DNA from: Synanceia verrucosa | Lineage: Eukaryota > Chordata > Actinopteri > Perciformes > Synanceiidae | Assembly: GCA_029721515.1 (NCBI GenBank) | Contig: CM056556.1 | Location: 10,188,098 to 10,252,097 of the forward strand | Direction of reading: 5' to 3' | Length of the DNA: 64,000 bases | Part shown: piece by piece, positions 1 to 13,050 of the stretch | Layout of the letters: each line of letters starts with the position of its first letter | Position numbering within the stretch: position 1 is the first letter of the stretch | Made by a program: the position numbers and the translations under genes | The notes under the pieces: generated by a model | The model's input: the letters and a program-made list of their open reading frames with translations, nothing else | What the model was told of the DNA's origin: nothing | Databases searched by the model: none

Positions 1-86
1 TGTGGGATTCACTCGATTTTTCCTGCGGATCACTTAATATGTTGATGGGGCATAAGTTAATACATGCACACATAACAAACACTTAC

Positions 87-923
87 TTTTCTGCTGATCA
101 TGCTCTTCTCAAAGTATCTCTGTAACTAGAGTGAGAATGACAGTAGCATTGAAAGAATCAGAGTTTGGATATGGTATGTTTTTTTTAACAGTGTTATAAC
201 ACTTTCAGCTACCTTAAATAAGTTGATATTGTCGATCTGAGCGTTGAAGAGGAAGTTGTTAATGGTGAGCATTTCGGTTCCTAAAAGACAAGGACTGGTT
301 GGCAGTTCCTTCTCAAATTTGTGATTCCATTGGTGAGTTTATGTGTTTTATTTACTAACCTGTTTGTGTGGTCTGGCTTTGTGGATTCTGCCCCACCTTA
401 CCTGCCAGAATAACATTTTCATCATGATTCATAATGTCCAGAAATCCCCCTCCTACCCACCTGCAGACCAGTAATAATCAATAATCAGAAACTAATTTTA
501 GCCCAAACACACTCACCTCCCAGCACCCGGACAAGCCCCTCAATCACAAACAGAATCTGTCTGATGTACATCAAGTTCTTTGCCTTCAGTCTGCTCCTGA
601 TGTCACAGGCATACATGAAGAGTCAGTACGGTATAATTTTGAATTTGTGAATGAAAGCATTGTGCGAGTCTGCGGTATATACACACTTATAGCGATCAGC
701 ATACTGGGTGAGCAGCGAGTGGGCACAGCAGAGCTGTAGAACAAGTCACAATTTAGTATGGTGCAGAGAAGAACAAGAAATGTAAATAATAATTTTGTAC
801 ATGATGTGATGACTGTTAACCTGCGATCCAGTGAGCTCTGCACTGTGGATGCAGGAGAGGGTGTCACTAAGATTATGAGCTTCATCTATGATCACCACCT
901 GTAAAAAAAAAAAAATAATAATA

Positions 924-979
<56 letters not shown>

Positions 980-3351
980 TATATAATAAAAACGTTTTGG
1001 CTGCCAGTAATATGATGAATTAGTTTTATTTCAAGATGCTAAAACTTAAGGTTTGTTGAAGACATTTAACCTCTGTGTCCAGTTGAGTCTTTTAGATGAC
1101 GATCATTGCATGCCAAAATAATTTTTAATAATAATAATAATAATGATACTTTTTTTAACAGAAATATATGATATAATCAACATTTAATCCTACCTGCCCC
1201 TTCAGCTGGACCCCTGCTGCCCTCCTCGTGGCTTCATGAAGCAACATTTGATAGGGCAACACCACCAACTATGCAGACAATAAAGACACCACAGACCATA
1301 CAAATTAACACTAAAACTACAATCTGCTCACAACAAAAGCTAATTAATAAATGCATCTCCAAAGTAATGACACTCAGAAATGAGTGAAGTGAGTACACAG
1401 AGGATAGACAGTGTTACCTGTGCAGGGGGAACAGCGAGGCGAGTGGCGTAGTAAGGACATGAATGTGTCTCTCTGCCCAGCTTCAGCATCTGCTCAATAT
1501 CATGGACCGTCCCCAGAATATCGTCCCTCATCTGCTGCAGCGCTGAAGCTTTATTATAGGGACACACGCTCTTTGCTGGGCCTCGCTTGCGTTTCACCCC
1601 CTCTTCGTGATGCAGCTTCTCTACAAAATGGCAAAACAGGCAACGTTGTAAAGAAAACTAGTGTTAGGTATTTTAGCTCTTGATTTGTGGCCTGTACTGC
1701 ATTTCTAAATCTCAACAAAGCTTTCCCGGTTCAAATAAAGGTTGAATAAAACTTGACAAATTGCTTACAAGCTTGAAGTTGGGCTCTCACCATGTTTGTT
1801 TTTCTGCATCTCCATGCAGCGGTCATTAATACGCTGGATGCTGCCCAGGCGACGCACCTCTTCGTTGATACACAGATTCTGTAAAGTAAGGTCACAGCCA
1901 AGAATCATGTTTTACTAATAACTAAAATATCTAGCCTCAATATAAGTAATAAAAGGTATAAATTACTTAAGAAACATGTTGTGGAAACAGACATCATTCT
2001 ATGCAGAAAATTAAACATGTTACTTAACTACAGTGTTTAAGATTTAGCCGAGTACACTGATATCCATCCCTTCTGCAGGTATGCTTTGTGTGTGTGTGTG
2101 TGTGTGTGTGTGTGGACATACCTGCCGTGAGCCCAGTGTAACCAGACTTATGTCCTTGCTGAAGGGGCTTTTTTGAACCTCATGGACAAATTGGGCCAGC
2201 TGGGAGTGAGTGCGGCTGCAGTAGTAAATCTGAAAACATGCATAGGTGTACAGCCTGACGTCAGGGTAATGTGTGACACTCATTATCATCAAGTTTACAT
2301 CAGCGGACATGTCCTCCTTACAGTTATAATCACACACCTTCGTGGAATGTTCTTCAACCAGTTCGTCATCTGTGTCATCATCCTCAGCAGTACAAAACCT
2401 GAGCATGAGAGCAAACACACTCGCTGTGATTGCCTGTCACAACATTCGATATGATACAATTAACCAATCAATGGCTGCCCTCACCTGCTCCTGGTCTTTG
2501 ACTCGTCATCACTCTCATATTCTGCAATGACGAACTCCTCGTCCTCTTTATCTTCTTGTGGCTCACTTTGTTCCTCTTTACTGAGGTGGAGTAATTTGAA
2601 TGCCTCTTCATCTTCACTGCTCTACAGACACATTCATTCAAATATTAAGTTGTAGAGACTTCACTTACAGTGATTTAGATTTTTGGTTTAATTTCTGATC
2701 CCTGGTCTCTTTAAAATGCCACTGTGCAAGAACACTTACCTTTCTTTTCATTGCATACTTTAGCTGAACGTTGTTTCTGATCATTTCTAGTCGTTCTTCC
2801 CTCTTCTTTCTTTTCAGTTCTTCCTCCTGACACACAAAGACTTCCAATAAGATTGAAAAGCAGAAATTCCCAGAGATCCACTCCAAGGTTGCATCTATGT
2901 ACTGACATACTTACCTTCAACTTTGACAACAAATCACGATCTGCCTTTTTCTGAACAAAATCAGTGATCCAGTCTGGCTCTGCTGAGGAGCTGACGGTGG
3001 AGGACTGAGCAGTAGAAGTGGAAAGAGCTGCTTCTCCTTCATGCAGCAGAGCAGCTGCCTCCTGTTTCCTTTTCTCCTCATAGTCTGTGAGCCAAGTCAG
3101 CGCTCCACATATCAGGCTCAGTGACTTGCCCTATGTTGAAGAACATACATGTTAAAACCCATCAATTAAATCTAACAGCTTCTGCTGTAATCCCACTTTC
3201 GATACATTGCACACATACACACCGTTCCAGTTGGACTTTCAAAGATTCCCACTTTTCCCTGGTCAAGTGCACTGTACAGAGCTTGCATAAACTCCTCCTG
3301 GATGTTATAGGGCTTGTAGGGAAATGGAAATTGGGTCCTGTCACTCTCCAT
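87..3351 (-). CDS. ddx11: DDX11/ChlR1 DNA helicase, N-terminal half (partial, runs off left edge)
   Basis: This gene encodes an ATP-dependent 5'-3' DNA helicase of the XPD/FANCJ iron-sulfur family, which acts in the nucleus in sister-chromatid cohesion and G4/R-loop resolution. Minus-strand coding exons, all phase-consistent: 3351-3223, 3130-2915, 2826-2740, 2621-2485, 2398-2338, 2229-2122, 1878-1791, 1620-1418, 1268-1194, 898-821, 733-687, 596-517, 401-360, 280-213 and 119-87. They give about 484 of roughly 900 residues. Visible motifs are the Q-motif-like FPFPYKPYNIQ at the N terminus, Walker A SPTGTGKS split across the first intron (about residue 40), CSRTHSQL (motif Ia), and VVIIDEAHN (motif II, about residue 370). 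The four Fe-S cysteines are present in NLCINE, NDRCMEM, SVCPYN and HSCPYY. An acidic and lysine-rich insert (about residues 115-210) separates Walker A from motif Ia. The start codon follows a non-coding 5' exon with a donor near 3847. The C-terminal helicase lobe lies outside the window. Identity rests on motif order and cysteine spacing. Confidence 0.95.
928..976. repeat. (AT)n microsatellite in ddx11 intron
   Basis: An A-rich stretch and ATA triplets lead into about 24 AT dinucleotides, just upstream (in transcript sense) of the acceptor for the exon carrying the DEAH box. Confidence 0.95.
2087..2114. repeat. (TG)n microsatellite in ddx11 intron
   Basis: About 14 TG dinucleotides lie just past the donor of the ddx11 motif-Ia exon. 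They read as CA repeats on the transcribed strand. Confidence 0.95.
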
Positions 3352-4573
3352 GATTGTGGATCTCCCTGGAAGATGACACAGAGGTTAACAAAGGAGCCCA
3401 ACAGCACACACAGGCTGTTTAGACTGGCTTTCAGTCCACTCACATAACAGTATTAGCTGTAAGCCTCAACTCCTGATAGTGATGTTATGTCTGCACAAGC
3501 AGCCTGACAAACGCCATATTCTACTCTGGTACAAATCGATCAATATTTTAAGTATCAGATTCGGTTTGCCTCATTTTATTGCAATACCTAAAAATACCAC
3601 AACGAAGTAACTCATCGTTTAACTTATGTCAAAGCAGCTTACATTTCATTTTGACTAAGAGCTGTTAAGTTGCCTTGGAAGGAAAACTGTGTCGCTAACA
3701 TTAGCTGTCTTGAGTTCATCGCTATTTTATAATCTTGGTAGAGTAAGTCTTAAACACCGTGATCATCGTAACCTTACACAGATGGTAGCTGTATACAAGC
3801 TTCTTATCCGCACATGTCCTTTGTAATAGCAAAAATGAGATTTTACCTCATGTTATTTTGTTCAACTCCTGGCTATTCAACAATCGCGCCAACACACATC
3901 AGTGGGGACAGAATCTGACCAATGGGGAGCAAGATAAACCAAAGGCTGCATGTTTTACTTTACTTGGGTGTTTCCGTGTACGGGGCTATGTTAGTGTTTG
4001 TCCTCATTGTGTCCTCTAACACGGGCTATTTGGATAAGACACAACAGTTGAACTAATCATATGTTAAAATGATCTGCGTGACGCCACACTAAGTCTGTAA
4101 ATTGTGTATTTACTCCGCTCTTTGAAACTGCACCGCCTTTTCGGTAGATGCATGTGAATATATGTAGCGCCACCAACGCCTGGTCACTGCTGTTTCCTCC
4201 TGGAGCGTCTGGAAAATTCTCTGCTCTTTTTTTAAGCGCTTGTCAGACGCCAGACTGCTGCAAGACAACGTGGACTCAAAGTAACTTAACAGAAGGTTCA
4301 TATTCTGGTTGGATACAAGTGTGAGTGGTGCACAGCGATAGCACAGTCTCCTCTCAGCTAGCTGGAAGCTGTAACAAGTATTTTATTTACGAGCTTTATC
4401 CAACGTTAGTTAGCTAGCTAGCTAGCACTGACGTTTATAGTGTCTTGCCGCACTTGTGGTTTGCGAAGTAAGTAGTTAGCTAGCTATAGCCACCGCTATT
4501 ATTAGCTTGTGGTAGTTTGAATTGCTGCTCAAGTTAGGGGAGTAACGACGATTTGGGGGGTTAAATCTGCTAA
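3352..4573. promoter_or_regulatory. Probable bidirectional promoter between ddx11 and fkbp4
   Basis: The two start codons point away from each other 1.2 kb apart. The ddx11 side has a non-coding first exon (donor near 3847, acceptor just before the start codon), so its transcription start is probably near 3.9 kb. A CCAAT box lies at 3919-3923. No TATA box is obvious on either side. A run of GCTA/TTAG short repeats sits at about 4410-4425. Shared, TATA-less control would suit two housekeeping genes, but this is inferred from layout only. Confidence 0.6.
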
Positions 4574-7500
4574 ATGACAATGACTGCAGAAGAACAGACA
4601 AGTGAAGGACAACACACCATCCCTATGGAGGGAGAGGACATCACACCAAAGAAAGACGGCGGTGTGTTAAAGGTAAGCGATTGTGTTTGGTGCTTAATAT
4701 TAAGCCAGTTAGCTGAATGGCTAGCTGCTTGTTGTCTACTCATTCGGGGAGGCTAACGTTAGCTGTTGTTGACGAGGCTAACGCATGCACTGTTAGCACA
4801 AAGAGTTTATGCAAGCAACACAACACTAACGAAACCGTTCCGCTTTTTATTTTGTGCACTACCTTTGGGACTCTAGCTGATGCTGACGTCTTGTCAGAGT
4901 GTCAACAACATGCGTTACTAACGTTTCCTCAAAGAGCATATGTGAAGAAGGTTCTGGAGCCCGTGAGGGGCACTAAATGCAAACACTATTAATGCTGATG
5001 GGAGCATTTACAGTAATAGTCTTTCTTGCACACACGCAGAGGTTTATGGCTCACGTTCATTCACAAGGATTTGGCCGCTTTACTACTTATAATGGAGCAG
5101 AGTGCAGAGAGGTATATACAAAGGTATGCAGGACACAAATGTGTGACAGGCTTTGCATGTAATTTGCCGAGATGACTTTTTTTTTTTTTTTAGTTTTAGT
5201 TTTCTTGAAGTTTTTGTCTTTATTTTGAATACTAATTCTGTTACTGTCTGTTTTTGCAGCTTGTGAAAAGGGAAGGCACGGGCACAGAGCTGCCCATGAC
5301 CGGTGACAGACTGTTGGTACATTATGTGGGCACCTTCCTGGATGGCTCTGTTTTTGACTCAAGCAGAGACCAGGAAAAGAAGTTTTCCTTTGAGTTGGGA
5401 AAAGGTTGGTTTCATATCTAGTGGAGACATGAACTTGTCCTAGTTGCAGAGCCAGTTAGGACTGTCATGATATCAAATTTTGCTTGACGATGTATTGCCC
5501 CACAAGTTATTACAGATTAACAATATTGTTGTCAACATTATTTCTGAGACAATTTTTTCACTAATGTAATGATAATATTGCATAATAATGCAAGTACACA
5601 CATTCAAAAGCAATACACTTTTATTTGGTTATTTTTACATTGTAATTGGAATGTCAAGAACTTTTAAATATCCTAAATAAATAAATAAATAAATTGGACT
5701 CTCAGTCTCTTAGCAAAAAAAATGCACTTGAATCACAAAAACAATCACAAACCAAAAACATTTAGATTTAAAGTCATATTCCTACAATTTTCTACTGGTT
5801 ACCTTGCTCTCTGCCCCTCACCAGACTCACCTGATGCAGCTGCACCACCCCCTCCTCCCACTGAGACAAAGAGACTGGATAACTGACAGGAGGGCTCACT
5901 CTGTTCATTCTGTATAGAAGCAACATGCCCAGGTGTTGAGAAAGATGCACAGAGTGAACCCTATTGTCATCCAGCCTCTTCAGTAGAGAGAGACAAGGAA
6001 AACAAACACGCATGGCGATATATCAAGACCAGAAAAATGATTGAGTTTGTTTTTATTTTTCATACGATTAACTGATTTAACCAGTATTGTGACAGGCCTC
6101 GAGCAAGTGTTGATAATCTGTCTTTTTTGGGTTTAGGTCGAGTAATAAAGGCATGGGACATCGGCATGGCCACAATGAAAGTGGGGGAGTTGTGCCAGCT
6201 CATCTGTAAGCCGGAATATGCTTATGGAGCTGCAGGAAGTCCACCCAAGATACCCCCCAGTGCTACTCTTGTTTTTGAGGTAATCAGTAATATTATGTTA
6301 CTTTGATTATTTATTTATATTTTGAACCGTGTTCCCTCATTTCTGTTGACATATTGTATGCCATGCACGTGGTTGATAAGATATTAACACACCTGCACAC
6401 TTGTAGGTGGAACTGTTTGAATTTCACGGCGAGGACATAACTGAGGACGAGGATGGAGGTATCATCCATCGCATTATCACAATAGGGCAAGGATATTCCA
6501 AGCCTACTGAAGGAGCTTCTGTTGACGGTAACATATAGACACAGCCATTTCTTACCTAATGTTGGGGGGGACAGTCTACCGGTATATCAGGAGACGCTAT
6601 TTCATATGAATAATTTCACCAGAAATGTAATAGCGATTAGTACATTTCATATGAAGTTTGATGTCTCCCCATTCTGGGAAGGCTGGGTGTGTTTATTTTT
6701 AGGCGAGCACAGGTCAAGGCAAATTCCTTACATCATAATGTCACAATACATCAATAGTAATGATAGAAATCTCTAAATCTCTGAGGATGTACTTGTGTAG
6801 AGTTTTTTTTTCGTCGTATTTTGAAAGACAGACATACTCGTCTGTGGCACTCAGAGTTAAATAGTCAACGTCTCCTATGTCAGAGTGTGGGATTACTTTG
6901 CTGTAACATATCTACAGTGCATGTAACTTAACTTTGCTGTAATACGTTTACAGGCATTCTTAAGAAACTGAAATATTTAACTTTCCAGTATTGACAATGC
7001 ACCACTTTACCTCAGCTGCCCCACAGCTGCCAATCTGCATGCCAACAACTTTATGGCAAAGTGAAGAGTCTGATATGTAGCCCAAGCTAACCTCCGCCTT
7101 TTTGACCCCTCTCAGTTACTGTGGAGGGAACTTATGACGGACGTGTATTTGACGAGAGAGAGCTGAAGTTTGAGATTGGAGATGGAAAAGAGCTTGGCTT
7201 GCCAGTTGGAGTGGAGAAAGCTATAATGGCTATGGAGCAAGGAGAGGAGGCACTTTTCAATATCAAACCTAAGTATGATTGTATATACTAAGACATGCTT
7301 AGTGTTTATTTACATCTTTCAAGCTGTCAAACTTATATAAACAATCACAGTCAAAAAAAAGTGTGTGTTTAAGTTAATATGCAACAGGTGCCTTTTTGAT
7401 TTGTAGATATGGCTTTGGGAATGAAGGCAATGCAAAGTATAACATTCCTGGTGGAGCAACACTGCAGTACAAGATCAAGCTGATGGCCTTTGAGAAGGTA

Positions 7501-8977
7501 AACACCTTGCCAGTTTGGAGTACAACTTTACATTAGCTGACCATTTACATATCTCAGTTGTGTACGGGAACTTTTTCCCCTTGAAGAAATGATTTATGTT
7601 TTCTTTTTCTTTAGGCTAAGGAGTCATGGGAGATGACCTCGCTTGAGAAGCTGGAACAGAGCAGGATTGTCAAAGAGAAGGGAACACAGTATTTTAAAGT
7701 GAGAAGTGGTGTATTTGGAAAGCGCATAGCTATAAAGAAAAAACAATACTTCATTTTTCTAATGCACTGATTTCGTGTGCTTCAGGAGGGAAAATACAAG
7801 CAGGCATCTGTGCAGTACAAAAGGATCGTGTCATGGCTGGAAAATGAATCTGGTTTGTCCGAGGAGGACGAGAAGAGCGCAAAAGCTTTGCGATTGGCAG
7901 CACATCTGAATTTGGCCATGTGCTTCCTTAAACTACAGGAGCCAAACCATGCCCAAGAAAACTGTAACAAGGTACTTAATAGCATTTTTATCTGTTGCAC
8001 ATAAAACAACAATTAATTCAGTATTTAGATTGTTGGTATAAAGGTTTTATTATTTTGTGAAAGTATCTGTTAATGTGGTAGACTTGTGAAATTCTGCCAC
8101 ATTTCACAATTTTTTTTGTCCATAATTATAGGCACTAGAGTTAGATGCATCCAACGAGAAAGCTTTGTTCCGAAGGGGAGAGGCACTGTTTTGTATGAAG
8201 GAGTTTGACAGGGCAAGAGATGACTTCCAACAGGTCGTTCAACTGTATCCTGCCAACAAGGCTGCTAAGAGCCAGGTACAGTGCAATGTGTTATTTCCTT
8301 TACTTTCATAATTTTGGTTTGAGATTTTACTAGATTTATTGTACTGTCATCAACCATGAAGCATACACGTTTCTCTTGTAGATGTATTGTTATATCTGGT
8401 GAAAGATTATTTCCCCGGGCCACACAGCTTATCCATATGCCATCGTATGTGCATCGCAGAACCTTTCACTTTTTATTTTTAAATCTGATGTCGGCTTGCT
8501 TGCATTGCATCTATTTGTGAAGATGCAAAGCCCAAGTTGAAACCATTCCTAATTATCCATATTATTCCTAGAATAATGATGTGGTTTATGTGCATTCATG
8601 GTATTATATTTGTGTCTTTCTGCTGTTCCTGTGCCCTTATCTGAAAATGTGGTTGTCTGACCTTCATTATATTCTACCAGGTGAGTCTTTGTCAGAAACG
8701 TATCAAGGAGCAGCATGAGAAGGATAAACGCATCTACGCCAACATGTTCCAGAAATTTGCAGATCAGGATTCAAAGGTGAAGTTTTATGTTTCCTAAAAC
8801 CACCACAAGGGGGTGGGAAAAGCCAGCTTTTTAGATCCAAAATTGACTGAATGAATTTTCTCCCCTCATGAACAGAAAGATGCAGAGAAGATGAAGAGTG
8901 AAAGCAAGCAGAACGGCGCTGATGAGATGGAAGTTGAGAACGGAGAAAAGGCAGCTGCGAGCGAAGCAAAAGCGTAG
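4574..8977 (+). CDS. fkbp4: FKBP4 (FKBP52), Hsp90 co-chaperone peptidyl-prolyl isomerase, complete
   Basis: This is a cytosolic/nuclear immunophilin that docks on Hsp90 and tunes steroid-receptor complexes. Coding exons: 4574-4672, 5260-5404, 6137-6279, 6407-6527, 7116-7272, 7407-7497, 7615-7698, 7786-7971, 8132-8275, 8681-8776 and 8876-8977 (stop TAG). They give 455 residues, close to the usual ~459. The order is FK1 (about residues 35-145, with GDRLLVHYVG, IKAWDIGMATMKVGE and YGAAGSPPKIPP), an acidic hinge EDITEDEDGG, and a second FKBP fold (about 160-255, with TVEGTYDGRVFDERE). Three TPR repeats follow (about 270-400, with YFKEGKYKQASVQYKR, LNLAMCFLKL and ALFRRGEALF), then a Lys/Glu-rich tail with KRIKEQHEKDKRIYANMF. 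FK1 has VGTFLDG where mammals have a TGWLLDG-type loop, a substitution near the FK506 pocket. The paralogue FKBP5 is the main alternative. The acidic hinge and the ddx11/b4galnt3 neighbours favour FKBP4. Confidence 0.96.
6800..6858. mobile_element. Possible decayed end of the TTAA MITE family, in an fkbp4 intron
   Basis: The stretch ends in GGCACTCAGAGTTAAA, preceded by a TATTTTGAAAG... motif like the right end of the complete copy at 15595-16080. No matching left end is visible, so this would be a solo, mutated remnant. Confidence 0.4.
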
Positions 8978-10020
8978 ATGAAGATCTGACGACATGGTTC
9001 ATCTGTTCTTCGGACTTTTGTAACTTCGGCCGTTTGTGTTTTATGTACGTGGGTGCGTGTGCACACGCATGCGTCAACAAGAGCACTGACTTTGGGCACG
9101 TCTTTGCTGTCTTTCTTATTGTCTTCGCTTTTTGCTGTGGCAGCTACATGAGCTGGTGGGGCTTCTCTAGCTGATGGCAGCTTTGGAAGTGGTTTTAATC
9201 ACTGAGTTGTGAGCCACAACCCCACACCTAAACCTTTTCAGTCCACGGCTTTGACCTGTGCATGTGTTTTCACAGCATTTTGGGTAGGGAAAAATAGTAA
9301 GTCCAAGCGTTAAAGTACAGAATTTCACCCGTCAAGGGCTAGACCATTCACCTTGCACTACCCTCTGTCCCTTACCCCTCCTCACGTTTTATGCTATCTA
9401 ACACTTCTCACGGGCCTACTGATCAATTCCTGGAGTAGTGATAGTTTTGTGCATAGAAATGTGTCTGAATGTTAGAGTGACTGTGTCCCAAAGTATGTAT
9501 GTAGCAGCACTGTGGATAGGTGGAGTGATAAGATGTTAACCTGGAATAGCTGTTGAACTTTCAGCTTCTCTCTCAGTCTGAAGATAGAGCTGCCCTGGAG
9601 CCTCCAGGGTACAGGATGTTCACCTTTACTTTGGAAATATTGACTTTGTACTTTTTCTCTTTCCCAGTGTTGTGCTTGTGACTTCTGTATTGTTCTCAAA
9701 ATGATGAATACAACCTACTTAACTGGAATATGTGGATTTATAAGCAGCTAGGAAGACATGAATTAGCTTCGCCTGGACACACTCGAGTAATAAAACAGCT
9801 AGTCTTAATTTACTGTATTTAAAAAAAAAAAAAAGAAAGAAAGAAAGATGGTGCACCAGAAGAAGATGTGAGACCTGCTCACTGATGTAACATTACACCG
9901 CAGAGTAGTGCCGAAACTGAATTAGAGGGATAATTTAAAACTGGGCTGTGGGTTGTGTTGAGTTTGTTTTTTGTAAGGGTCACTGCTTGGTCTGCCCTGA
10001 CAGAAGTATGTAATAAACAA
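8978..10020 (+). other. fkbp4: 3' untranslated region of fkbp4
   Basis: About 1 kb follows the fkbp4 stop without a convincing ORF. AATAAA signals occur at 9789-9794 and 10012-10017. The second is followed by a T-rich stretch and is the more likely end of the transcript. A poly(A)/GAAA stretch lies at 9822-9848. Confidence 0.7.
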
Positions 10021-10562
10021 TAGCTAAAAGTTGACAAAGTGTGATTCTTGACTTTTTACATCTGTTCATCAAAGTTTCCATTTACCATCCCTTTTCCTGT
10101 GTTCTTAAAAATCTAATGCACCGAGGGGTTTCTTCTTCACTATGACAATGTCACAACAGGCTTTTCACAGGAGCAGTTCAGCCAAACATTTACTCACACT
10201 TGATTTGTAGAGGAAATAATCATTTACTTTCCATATGCATCTGAGAAATACAATAAGTAATTTCCACTGTCCCTGAAATATGTTTGATTAAATGATGTCA
10301 GCATGTACCCATTTCTGTGTTGTAGGCTTTTGTGGATTATGTATTATTAGTGTTTGACCAGTGTGTACCTGCAGCAGTCAGGAGGTCACAATCTTCTTTT
10401 CCAAGGACAGGCAGGATCTGATCTGATCCTCCAGCTCTTTCACAGGGACACTGGTGTCAGTTTACGGATGTGATCTCTATCCAGTGTGATTACTGCCCAG
10501 CACCATTCGTTCTCTACGAGATATTTTAGGAAAGATGTATGCTTTGAGAGTATTTTGTGAAG

Positions 10563-10880
10563 TACACCAATCAGGCATAACATGACCCATGATAGGTGAT
10601 GTGAATAACACTGATTATCTCTTCATCATGGCACCTGGGATACATAAGGCATCAAATGAATTTTGCCGTCAAACTTGATGTGTCAGAAGCAGGAAAAATG
10701 GCAAAGCGTGAGAATTTGAGTTTGACAACAACAGCCAAACTGCGATGCTAGAGGCTGGTTCTGATAGGAAGGTGTCACAATACACAGGCTGCATCACAGG
10801 CTGTTATGTATGGTGCTGTTTTTGCAGAGAAGGGGAACCATATTTTACAGTTTTAGGAAGGTGGTCATAATGTTACGTCA
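10563..10880. mobile_element. Non-autonomous Tc1/mariner-like element (MITE)
   Basis: The left end reads ACACCAATCAGGCATAACAT and the right end GGTGGTCATAATGTTACG. The two are imperfect inverted repeats of a kind common in teleost Tc1-type deletion derivatives. The interior (CAGCCAAACTGCGATGCTAG) has no transposase catalytic core. It is about 320 bp long. Confidence 0.7.
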
Positions 10881-10891
10881 CTTTTTCTATA

Positions 10892-11235
10892 GTCAAGTCA
10901 ATTTTATTTGTATAGCCCAATATCACAAATAACAAAGTTGAGTACTTTACAAACTGTACAGAATATAACACCCTCTGCCCTTTGCAAACAACCCTCACAT
11001 CATCTGAGGAAAATCTCCCCGAAGGCAAAGCAGTACGTCATCCTAATTTGGTTGGATTACTAATATAGGAATCCAGAAGTCACTGATTCAGTTTGGTCAA
11101 GATCAGTGAAAAGTCAAGGTCACCAAGGTCAAATATGCATTTTTAACCATAACTTCATGGAGGAAAGAGCCAGAGCAATGCAACTGGTCTAAAAATATCC
11201 AGAAAAGAATTCTCAAGTTGTACTTGCAAAGTTTT
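10892..11235. repeat. Teleost interspersed repeats (two segments)
   Basis: The first part (about 10892-11035) begins CAATTTTATTTGTATAGCCC, a motif seen very often in fish genomes. The second (about 11040-11235) is nearly the same as 29098-29250: both carry AATATAGGAATCCAGAAGTC, CAAGGTCACCAAGGTCAAAT and GCAATGCAACTGGTCT. Both are therefore dispersed repeats. I cannot assign either to a class from sequence alone. Confidence 0.75.
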
Positions 11236-11949
11236 ACTGGTATTTTGGTCTTTTTTAAAAATTCAAACTCAAATGTGACAAAAAATGAAAATATGAAATA
11301 GAGAAAAAAATAAATAAAAAGTACATGATATTAATGTGAATACAATGTTAAATGTAGGTTTCAAAGTGTGTCTTTAAGTGCTTTTCTAGTAGTTTATTGT
11401 AATTGGCAGTATATAATATTTGAGTTCATAGAGTTTGCTTAAAATTATCCTTTGTAAAATTTACTAAGGTTTACTACATGGAAATTGTTACCTCAGTTTT
11501 TCTAAGTAAGTACCGCTCCATATTCAAAAAAAAAAAAAAAAAAAATCCCCAAAACAGGTGTGAATGATTGCTGGGGTTTTTGGGGATGGAGCTCAATACT
11601 GAGTTGTAAGTGGCTGATAGATGGTGTCGTAGTCCTCCTCTGGTCAGAGACTCGTCTCTCAAACCATTCTTCCTTGGCTAAAACCTGTAACTTTCAGTGT
11701 AGTTTACAAATTGCACTGGCACTCAAATCCTTATTACTCCTCCAGATGATGTCTTGAGATCTTTGCCACAATATAAGGAGGTGAAGGTTTATGTTTAGGG
11801 GGTTGTGGTTATTTTATATTGCATTTTGCATGCTTTGCTGTATAATTTTATTAACCTAAGAAATAAATAAAAAAAATAAATACATAATATTTTATATAAA
11901 TATAAAAATAAATTAAAAAAAACGTATTTATTATTTATTTATAAAAGCA
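11236..11949. other. AT-rich intergenic stretch, no gene seen
   Basis: The stretch holds a poly(A) run (about 11526-11545) and AT-rich sequence with several AAATAAAT runs. No ORF, splice-consistent exon or recognisable repeat end was seen. Confidence 0.7.
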
Positions 11950-13050
11950 ACTTTTTTGATTGGCACAGGTGTCTCCCATAAGATAATAAGACAATGTACA
12001 AGAGGCATCATTGTGGAAAAAAAAAATATTTCTCTGTTTTTACATTTTAACAAAAAGTATCATGTCCAAAATTATTCGTACCCTTTGCAAACTGTCACAG
12101 TCTGTAGAAAAATCAAAAGTTCTATCCTGTTTACCCTGATTCATTGGGAACAAATGTTTTAATCAGCTCAACAGGAGCTGATTAACAGCAGCTTTCTGCA
12201 GCTTGTTTGAAGACATTCATGGTTCACAAGTCAGGAAAGGGATATAGGGCCATATCTTCATGTTTTCAAGTTTTGCACTGTGGAAAATCTCAGAGGATGT
12301 GATCGGAAGCCACAAAGGACACCTGTGTTGACCAGGAGGACAGTGAGCGATGTGAAGATAAGGCACACAAAAGTCTTTTGCAAATACTCATCTAGACAAA
12401 GAAGAAGACTGCTGGTTTTCTGTTTTAAGGTAAGATGAAACAAAAATTTAATTGTTTGGCCACAGTGATGTATCCTTTAATCCTAAGAACACCATCCTCA
12501 GTGCCAAACATGCTTGTGGAAACCTGATGCTTTGGGGTGTTTTTCAGCCATTGAACCAGGGAACCTGATCACAGTAAATGGCAACATGAAAAAAGAGCAA
12601 TGCATCAAGATTCTCAATGACAACATCAAGCAGTCTGCAGAGAAACTTGGGCACCAATGATCATTTCAGCATGACAATGATCCAAAACACACAGATATCG
12701 TGGTGAGTGATTTTGCAGTGGACCAGCCAGAGTCCTGACTTGACTCTGTAGAGGGAGCTAAAGATCAGGGTGATGGAGACCCTCCAACCTGAAGGAGTTG
12801 GAGCTCATTGATAAACATGAATAAAAATACCAGTGGAGACATGCAAAAAGCTGGTCAGCAATTATAGGAAGAAATTGCTGTAATAGCCAATAAAGACTTT
12901 TTTACTGATTATTGAGAAGGGTATAAATAATTTTGGACATACCACTTTTTGTTCAAATGTAAATAAAAGCTGAGAAATATTTTTTTTCCACCATGATGCC
13001 TCTTGTACATTATCATATTATCTTCTGTGTAATTTCCAATCAAGAAAAAT
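11950..13050 (+). mobile_element. Decayed Tc1/mariner transposon with long inverted ends
   Basis: The outer arms (about 11965-12090 and 12917-13045) are inverted copies of each other. GAGGCATCATTGTGGAAAAA and CCAAAATTATTCGTACCCTT on the left match TTTTCCACCATGATGCCTC and GGGTATAAATAATTTTGGAC on the right. Between them are plus-strand fossils of a Tc1 transposase: GGAAACCTGATGCTTTGGGG (the VWG-type motif), CATGACAATGATCCAAAACA (the HDNDPKH motif) and CCAGAGTCCTGACTTGA (the QSPDL motif). Stops and frameshifts run throughout, so it is long dead. Confidence 0.85.
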
